A DNA stretch of 12,253 bases from Jimgerdemannia flammicorona (Eukaryota > Mucoromycota > Endogonomycetes > Endogonales > Endogonaceae): positions 1 through 12,253 of the forward strand of contig RBNI01005688.1 of the NCBI GenBank assembly GCA_003990745.1, given 5' to 3'. The notes under the pieces are model-generated. The model ran no database searches. It worked only from the letters and a program-made list of their open reading frames with translations, and had not been told where the DNA came from. Shown piece by piece: positions 6,976 through 12,253 of the stretch. Within the stretch, counting starts at the first letter, position 1, and each line of letters opens with the position of its first letter. Made by a program: the position numbers and the translations under genes.

Positions 6976-8790
6976 ATGGCTAGTCAAGATTCCTCTAGCT
7001 CTGAGCGTCTGGAGAGGAGGAGGCCTGGTCTGGGCATTCCCAAGAGTTTTGCGGCTGCTGCAGGGGCTGGAGTGGATGCAGGAGGGACTGGGGGACAGGG
7101 GAGGACTGGTGGGATCGAGACCTGGCAGACGGCGGTAGGGAATAGGAGGGCTGCCACTAGGCCCATAGGGGTGAGACAGGGGGGGCGTAGTGTTGACAGG
7201 GGGAGGAGTCAGGTGACAAGTCAGGTGATGGGTCAGGTGGCTGGCAGGAGACAGGGGTCTGGTGGTGTGATGCAGGGGACTGGTTCTTCTGTAGCTGGGC
7301 AGGTGGCTGGTGAGAGGACTGCTGGTGGCATAGCTATACCTAGAGGGACAACCACGGGTGTGTCAGGAGCCAAGGGAAAGGTGACTCTGGCAGCTGGGAC
7401 TGGCAAGCTAATAGTGAGGCCTTTCTTCCATAAATCGGTGTCGACGTGGGCGATCTCGGTGAACTTCCTGGGTTTGGCGATGTCAGCGAGGGAGGTTCTG
7501 AGGATGGTGGGGGAGGAAGTGGCTGGGGCGGAATCTCTGAAGTTCATCCCTTCGGCAGAGGCAGTGGAGATTGGCTTTGTGGAGGAGGATGCAATGGTGA
7601 AGACATTGGAGAAAGGGATGACTGTCAAGGGTGTTAAGATTGGGATGGCAAGATGTCTGAGGTGGGACCCGCGGGTGGTTCGGCTGGTGGTGGAAGGATT
7701 GCCAACCCTGGGCAGACAGGAGACCAAGGAGATGGTGGTTGAGGCCCTGGGTGGATATGGCGAGATGGTGGACTTCGGGTTCATGTTCTGGGAGGGCACA
7801 AAGTTGAGGAATGGCAACTGCGAGGTGATGCTGCGGTTGGAAGGAAAAGAGGCGACGGGGCTGGGCCGCGATTGGCCTGATGGGATCCGGATTGGAGGGC
7901 AAGAGTGCAAGGTCTGGAGGAGGAAGGGAGCGGAACAGGAGGAGAAAGAGTTGGCGATTGCTCTGGAGGAGCGGGAGGCTGCCAAGGAACTGCGGAAGAG
8001 GAAGTGGGAGGAGTATGCCAAGGATTGGGTCTGGATTCAAGTGGATGGCAAGCAGAAGAGGTGGAGGAAAGGAAATTGGGAGCGTCTGCAGGCAGCCCTC
8101 CAAGGGGCGGCAGTGGAAGAGGAGGCGAGAGCGGAGGCCGCCAAGAATCAGATGGAAGGAGTGGAGGCAGCCGAGATTTCCCTATTCCAGCTGGGTGGTG
8201 TGGAGGACTCAGCACATGCACCGGTGGGAGAAAAGTGGGCGGACAAGGAGGAGGTTGGTGAGGGAGGCTTTGGGGTGGATGACGAAGTAGTGCCGGAGAC
8301 TCAGGTAGAGGACACCCATATGGCCAGGGCGGCAAATGTCCATTGGGAGTGCCCAGAAGCGGGTGAAGTAATTCATTTGGAAAAGGCTGTAGAGGAGGAT
8401 GAGCTGGTGGATGTGGCCTCTGATGTGTCGGCTGATAGGGAGCAACTGCAAGAGCTGAGCAGGACTCCCAGGCCCTCGACCCCTGGGCCCCTGGTGATGA
8501 CGGCGGAGAGCTGGTACCAGGCAGTACTTGAGGAGCTGGCAGAGGAAGACATCAAGGAAGTGGATGTATTTCATGGATCTCAGGAGGCGTGGGAAGGATT
8601 TCTCAATGTCGCGATGCAAGGGCCTAAGCTGGTGATGGCGATGGTGGCCGCCCTTCTGGATGATGAAGGATATGATGTGGATGAGAGCAGAATGGCCAAC
8701 ATCAGAAAGGTGGTGACTGAGAGAGTGGACCTTTTCTGCGGCAGTGCAAATGGTGGCCGAATCTGGAGGGCGATTTGCAAGGACCAGTGA
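6976..8790 (+). CDS. LINE-B ORF1 protein (RNA-binding, gag-like), open
   Basis: This is an uninterrupted 604-codon frame. The ATG at 6976 was chosen over the in-frame ATG at 6910 because it has G at -3 and +4 and gives an MASQ start like the MA start of LINE-A ORF1. Residues 1-140 are Gly/Arg/Ser-rich, basic and low in complexity. Residues about 143-317 look folded, with hydrophobic strands and helices resembling one or two RRM-like modules (KLIVRPFF; VVRLVVEGLPTLG; NCEVMLRLEGKE). Residues 317-355 are a highly charged helix that may form a coiled coil (EEKELAIALEEREAAKELRK). The rest is acidic. LINE ORF1 proteins coat their own RNA and chaperone target-primed reverse transcription. No CCHC zinc knuckle is visible, unlike many fungal LINE ORF1 proteins. 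It could also have been kept open by chance. Confidence 0.8.
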   Translation: MASQDSSSSERLERRRPGLGIPKSFAAAAGAGVDAGGTGGQGRTGGIETWQTAVGNRRAATRPIGVRQGGRSVDRGRSQVTSQVMGQVAGRRQGSGGVMQGTGSSVAGQVAGERTAGGIAIPRGTTTGVSGAKGKVTLAAGTGKLIVRPFFHKSVSTWAISVNFLGLAMSAREVLRMVGEEVAGAESLKFIPSAEAVEIGFVEEDAMVKTLEKGMTVKGVKIGMARCLRWDPRVVRLVVEGLPTLGRQETKEMVVEALGGYGEMVDFGFMFWEGTKLRNGNCEVMLRLEGKEATGLGRDWPDGIRIGGQECKVWRRKGAEQEEKELAIALEEREAAKELRKRKWEEYAKDWVWIQVDGKQKRWRKGNWERLQAALQGAAVEEEARAEAAKNQMEGVEAAEISLFQLGGVEDSAHAPVGEKWADKEEVGEGGFGVDDEVVPETQVEDTHMARAANVHWECPEAGEVIHLEKAVEEDELVDVASDVSADREQLQELSRTPRPSTPGPLVMTAESWYQAVLEELAEEDIKEVDVFHGSQEAWEGFLNVAMQGPKLVMAMVAALLDDEGYDVDESRMANIRKVVTERVDLFCGSANGGRIWRAICKDQ

Positions 8791-8856
8791 GAGATTGTCC
8801 GTGGAAGAGCTGAGAAGGTGGTGGTGGTTCCGGCTGGGCTTTAAACAAATTCCTTT

Positions 8857-11800
8857 ATGATGAAGAACAATTTACGTATTTTATCGATCAATGTCAATGG
8901 ACTGCGGGACGGTGTAAAACGACAGCGGCGGTTCAGATGGCTTAAAGTCAGGAGGTATGATGTGGTGCTTCTGCAGGATGTTTGGGCTTATGGCGAGGCT
9001 GATTATGAGATATGGAGTAAAGAATGGTATGGTGGAGCTGGCTGGAATAAGCAGGTGGGCATATTGATTGGTGTGGGCAAAGGCAAGTTGGTGGAGGTTG
9101 AGATCTATGGCGACAGACTGATTTGGGGAAGGATTACAGGAGGGGCAGGTGATGGGTTGACGGTTGGCTCGGTTTACCTCCCTGCGGTTGGCAGAGAGCG
9201 AAAGCAATGGGTTGAAAGATGGCAGGCATGGGATGGGCGGGAGGTGGTTACTTTAGACATTTTGGGGGGGGACTTCAATATGGTGCGTGATCGGACACTA
9301 GATAGGTCTGATGGTGGGGCAGGAGTCACAGTTTCCTCTGGACTTTCGCAATGACTTCAGGTAGAGCACGACATGGGCTTGGTGGATGGTGTTCGTCAAC
9401 GTCAGGGGGACAAGCTAGGACCTTTCACTCGGTGGCACCCAGTTGGAACAGCATTGGTTGGGACTAGAATTGATTGGGTGCTAGTGGCGGAGTGCTGGGG
9501 CAATGTGCTGGATACTGCCGAGGTGTGATGGTGTCCGTGGTCTGATCATTGGGGTGTGGAGGTATGTGGTAGATTTCAAGCAGCAGGCAGTGGTGGAGGG
9601 CGCTGGCACCTCAATGTGGCCCTCCTCAAAAGGAAGACAGAGAGGGATAATTTTGTGGCAGTGGTGAGACAAGAAGTTGGGCAATGGCGCGATGAAGGCC
9701 AGTTGATAGCAGAATGGTGGGGTAAATTCAAACATTTGGCTGGGGCTTATTGGCGGGATGTCGGAGAAGTGGCTGGGAAGGAATAGAAGGACAAGGAGAG
9801 AAGAGTAGAGAAGGGGCTGCGATGGCAGTTGAAGCTTCAGGAAATGGGGGATCTGTCTGGAGAGGTACACCGCCGATTGGCATTAGAGGTGGCAGAGCTA
9901 CAGGTGGATTTAAGGGTGTCTGAGACCAGGGTGGTAGATGGCCTGCTGGCCAGGCTGCGGTCCAGGCAGCTAGAGGAAGGAGAGAGGCCAACGAGATATC
10001 TGTCTGGAGTTTTGAAGGCTAGGAGGGTGCAACACAGTTGGGCCTCAGTTTTGCGAGAAGATGGAGTGGAGGTCTCAGGGATTGAGGACATGTTAGGGGA
10101 GGTGTCTGGTCAATGGCAAGCTCTTTGGCAGGATGGCCGGGAGCATGCGGAGGATACAGAGTTTGGGGAGGATGACGACAATATGGTGACCAATTGGCCA
10201 GTGACTGCGATACCTGGGATAGGAGAGGCAGTCATGGGAGAGGTATCTCTAGAGGAAGTATTGGGAGCACTGGGGAAGACACAGACTGGTTCATCCCCGG
10301 GAGAGGATGGGCTGCCCTGGGAATTCTGGAAGGAGTTCAAGTCAGAGTTTGGTGACTGGTTGGTAGAGATGGCCAATGCAGTTCTGAAGGAGGGTGGCTG
10401 GATTGGAAACGGTTCCTTGGGGCTAGTCTCTCTTCTATACAAGGAAAAGGGTGACCGACGGGTGTGGCGTAACTGGCGACCTATCATGCTGCTGAATGTA
10501 GATAAAAAGTTAGTTTCGAAGATTCTGGTGGAGAGGATGCAGCAGTATATTGGCATGCTAGTTGGAGAAGAGCAGCGAGGCTTTGTCAAGGGGAGGCAGA
10601 TTAGAGATAGTACTGCTTGGGTGCAGAATGTCTTAGAGGGATGTAGGAGCCGGCATGTTGATGGCCAGATGGTCTTTCTGGATCAAGAGAAGGCCTATGA
10701 CAGAGTACGGTGGAGCTATTTGGAGGCAGTTCTGAGGAGGGCAGGGTTTGGTGTAGTAGAGGCAGGGCGACTGATGGGCCTGGTAAGGGGATGCCGGGCA
10801 ACGGTAATGATGAATAGATGGTGTGGACCAGAGTTTGCCTTGGGGCGAGGGGTACCACAAGGGGATCCCTTCTCTCCTCTTCTTTATGTACTTTCTCTGG
10901 AGCCTCTGCTGGTGTGGCTGAAGGGGCAGCTCTCTGGTCTGCGGATGGGAGATGTGGTCTGGCGGTTGGGTACCTTTGCAGATGACATGGTGGTAGGATT
11001 GGGTAGCAGGGAGGATGCCAAAGTCCTACAAGAAGGGGTCGGACAGTATGAGAGGCTGGTGGGAGCAAAGTTGAACTGGGGCAAGTGTGAGACTATGGAA
11101 CTTGGTGCTGGCTTGGGGAGATATGGACAATTTGGACAATTGGTAGCTATTGGGAGTGCTGTTCGTTATTTGGGTATTTGGTTTTCAGTGTATGGGACGG
11201 TCCTACCAAGGGAGTGGTGGTGTAGATTGGTTCAGAAGCTAGAAGGTGTGCTGACAGGATGGTCAGGAAGGAGCTTCTCGTTGGTTGGCAGGATTGTGGT
11301 CTTGAATGTGTATTGGCTGCCCAAGCTGTGGTATCCGGGCTATCATCTAGATTTTCCAGGGTGGGTGGTACAGCGGCTGAAGAAGGCGGTAGAAGGGTGG
11401 TTATGGCGGGGGAGGCACCCACAGATTGGATGGGAGACTTTGGTGATGAGGGTTTCTGATAGAGGCCTGGGGCTGGTGGATTTCAAGTGGCGACTGAAGG
11501 TCCTTCGGGGCTGGTGGGGGTGCCGACTGAAGGAACTAGGTGAGGAAGGTTGGGGCAGGCTGGCTATGGACAATTGGGAGATCAGGTTCTGCTCTTGTGG
11601 TGAGATTTGGAAGGATATGCGGGGTTTGCTGCAGGTTGGAAATGTAGGTAGACTGCAGTTTAAGGGGTTCTGGTAGGGCATTGTAGAGGCCTGGCTGGCC
11701 ATGGGGTTGACAGGCCCAGAGATAGAGGTGGACGAGAACCCTGAACAGCGATGGTGGCAGCTGGAAGACCTTCGCATAGGTGGCCACAGTCTGAAAGAGT

Positions 11801-12006
11801 ACTCTCTGGTTGAGGCAATGGAGTGGATCAGGTCTGGCCCTCTGGAGAGATGGCCGCCTGGTTGGCAGAGAGCTTGTATTGGTGATGACTGGGAGTGGGG
11901 TCAAATCTGGAACTGGGGAGACTCCATATGCAAGATGGTACCACCCAAGTATTGGGTGGTTTGGTGGCGCTTCCTGAGATGTAATGTGATGCTGAGCTAC
12001 CGGTAG
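8857..12006 (+). pseudogene. LINE-B ORF2: APE endonuclease and reverse transcriptase, four in-frame stops
   Basis: A single frame of 1,049 codons from MMKNNL to TAG 12004-12006. The endonuclease occupies residues 1-235: SINVNGL, LLQDVW (Asp41 where Glu is usual), GSVYLPA, GGDFNMV (Asp139, Asn141), TRIDW (Asp206) and WSDHWG (Asp230, His231). The RT occupies about 480-760: SSPGEDGLPWEFW, LGLVSLLYKEKG, NWRPIML, FLDQEKAYDRV (Asp609), LGRGVPQGDPFSPLLY, GTFADDMVVGLG (Asp709, Asp710), then AKLNWGKCE and VRYLGIWF. The C-terminus is Trp-rich and ends PPKYWVVWWRFLR, resembling the beginning of the zf-RVT domain without its zinc ligands. Internal stops are TGA 9352-9354, TGA 9526-9528, TAG 9784-9786 and TAG 11674-11676, with no frameshift. 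All RT catalytic residues remain, but the protein would be cut into pieces. Confidence 0.9.
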
Positions 12007-12022
12007 TGCTCCGAACGAGTCA

Positions 12023-12117
12023 ATCCGGATGGGATTCGGATGGATTCGAATCGGATTCGAATCCCATCCGGATGGATTCCAATCGGATTCGAATTGGATT
12101 CGAATCGGATTCGAATC
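12023..12117. repeat. 11-bp palindromic tandem array at the 3' end of LINE-B
   Basis: The unit GGATTCGAATC occurs in exact 11-base phase at 12042, 12053, 12074 (one mismatch), 12085 (one mismatch), 12096 and 12107. Each unit contains the palindrome GATTCGAATC. The interruption at 12064-12073 and the block at 12023-12038 form a perfect 16-bp inverted repeat, ATCCGGATGGGATTCG at 12023-12038 and its complement at 12058-12073. It begins 16 bases after the ORF2 stop, so it is either the LINE's repetitive 3' tail or a satellite at the insertion site. Confidence 0.88.
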
Positions 12118-12253
12118 AACCATTGTTTTGATTTCCAAATTAGACAATTAAATGTTTACATCAATAACTTGATGAATAATCATCCAAATTTGATGATCTT
12201 GGTGTCATTTGAAAGCCCTTAATAAGGCCTTTCTAATGATACCAAGAATATTA
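12118..12253. other. AT-rich flank to the right of LINE-B
   Basis: These 136 bases are AT-rich and lack the G-rich bias of LINE-B, so they are probably flanking DNA. They contain no supportable gene; the open frame entering from the array has no coding character. A 49-base hairpin near the right edge is listed separately. Confidence 0.6.
12198..12246. repeat. 49-bp near-perfect inverted repeat (hairpin)
   Basis: The arm CTTGGTGTCATTTGAAAG (12198-12215) matches the complement of CTTTCTAATGATACCAAG (12229-12246) at 16 of 18 positions. The inner part CCTTA-A-TAAGG (12217-12227) is a perfect palindrome, so arms of 24 bases flank a single central base with three mismatches in all. It could be a small MITE-like element or a conserved hairpin; the sequence alone does not decide. 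Confidence 0.85.

Larger units (their letters stand above)
6828..12117 (+). mobile_element. LINE-B: two-ORF L1/Tad-type LINE, near full length
   Basis: The element holds a leader of about 150 bases, ORF1 (6976-8790), a 66-base gap, ORF2 (8857-12006) and an 11-bp tandem array. The left boundary is uncertain. It is placed after AACCATT (6821-6827), which reappears as AACCATT directly after the array (12118-12124) and may be a target-site duplication. The endonuclease and RT motifs assign it to APE-type non-LTR retrotransposons. No RNase H domain is visible. ORF1 is intact but ORF2 has four in-frame stops, so this copy is not autonomous. Confidence 0.85.

Noticed and set aside
7233..8335. Several long reverse-strand frames opposite LINE-B ORF1 (Pro/Ser/Leu-rich)
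   Set aside because: They are shadows created by the G-rich, stop-poor antisense of ORF1. They are low in complexity and overlap each other in different frames.
10110..11068. Reverse-strand frames opposite the LINE-B RT
   Set aside because: They are shadows of the RT, which has clear motifs A, B and C on the + strand.
8857..12006. Stop-codon reassignment or programmed readthrough in ORF2
   Set aside because: TGA and TAG interrupt the same ORF and TAA, TAG and TGA all interrupt the Ty3 frames, while ORF1 and ORF2 end at normal TGA and TAG stops. Decay is simpler.
12042..12117. Telomere or subtelomere repeat
   Set aside because: The unit GGATTCGAATC is palindromic and unlike G-rich telomeric repeats, and the array is only six units long inside AT-rich sequence.
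12040..12222. 60-codon frame over the 11-bp array (DSNRIRI repeats)
   Set aside because: It is a translation of the tandem array running into AT-rich flank, with no coding evidence.

Overview
The window is a stack of nested retrotransposons from what is most likely a filamentous fungus, probably a basidiomycete. This rests on the chromodomain-bearing Ty3 polyprotein, two-ORF L1/Tad-type LINEs and the composition. No host gene, rRNA, tRNA or CRISPR array was found.

Layout, left to right. (1) 1-3764, + strand: the 3' part of a Ty3/Gypsy chromovirus. It holds a pol remnant with H2C2 zinc finger, integrase core and C-terminal chromodomain (3-1463, three in-frame stops), a 650-bp spacer ending in a promoter-like region, a second degraded reading frame of unknown function (2115-2945, five in-frame stops), a polypurine tract (2944-2956) and an 808-bp 3' LTR (2957-3764) with TGTAATA...TATTACA ends. 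(2) 3765-6314, - strand: an older, decayed LINE ('LINE-A'). It has an ORF1 remnant, then an ORF2 with endonuclease and reverse transcriptase, cut off inside the RT just after the FADD motif exactly where the LTR ends. The Ty3 element therefore inserted into LINE-A, and the rest of LINE-A should lie left of the window. (3) 6356-6803: a minisatellite with a 9-bp core and partial higher-order order. (4) About 6828-12117, + strand: a second, better preserved LINE ('LINE-B') of a different subfamily. ORF1 is open for 604 codons and ORF2 is one 1,049-codon frame with four in-frame stops, followed by an 11-bp palindromic tandem array. (5) 12118-12253: AT-rich flank with a 49-bp near-perfect hairpin.

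The two LINEs lie head to head around the minisatellite. Neither LINE nor the Ty3 copy looks autonomous. Decay in the Ty3 pieces and in LINE-B ORF2 is by premature stops without frameshifts, whereas LINE-A also has a frameshift and an ORF1 deletion, which suggests LINE-A is oldest. The least explained item is the extra frame between pol and the 3' LTR, which has its own TATA-like promoter sharing motifs with the LTR promoter.
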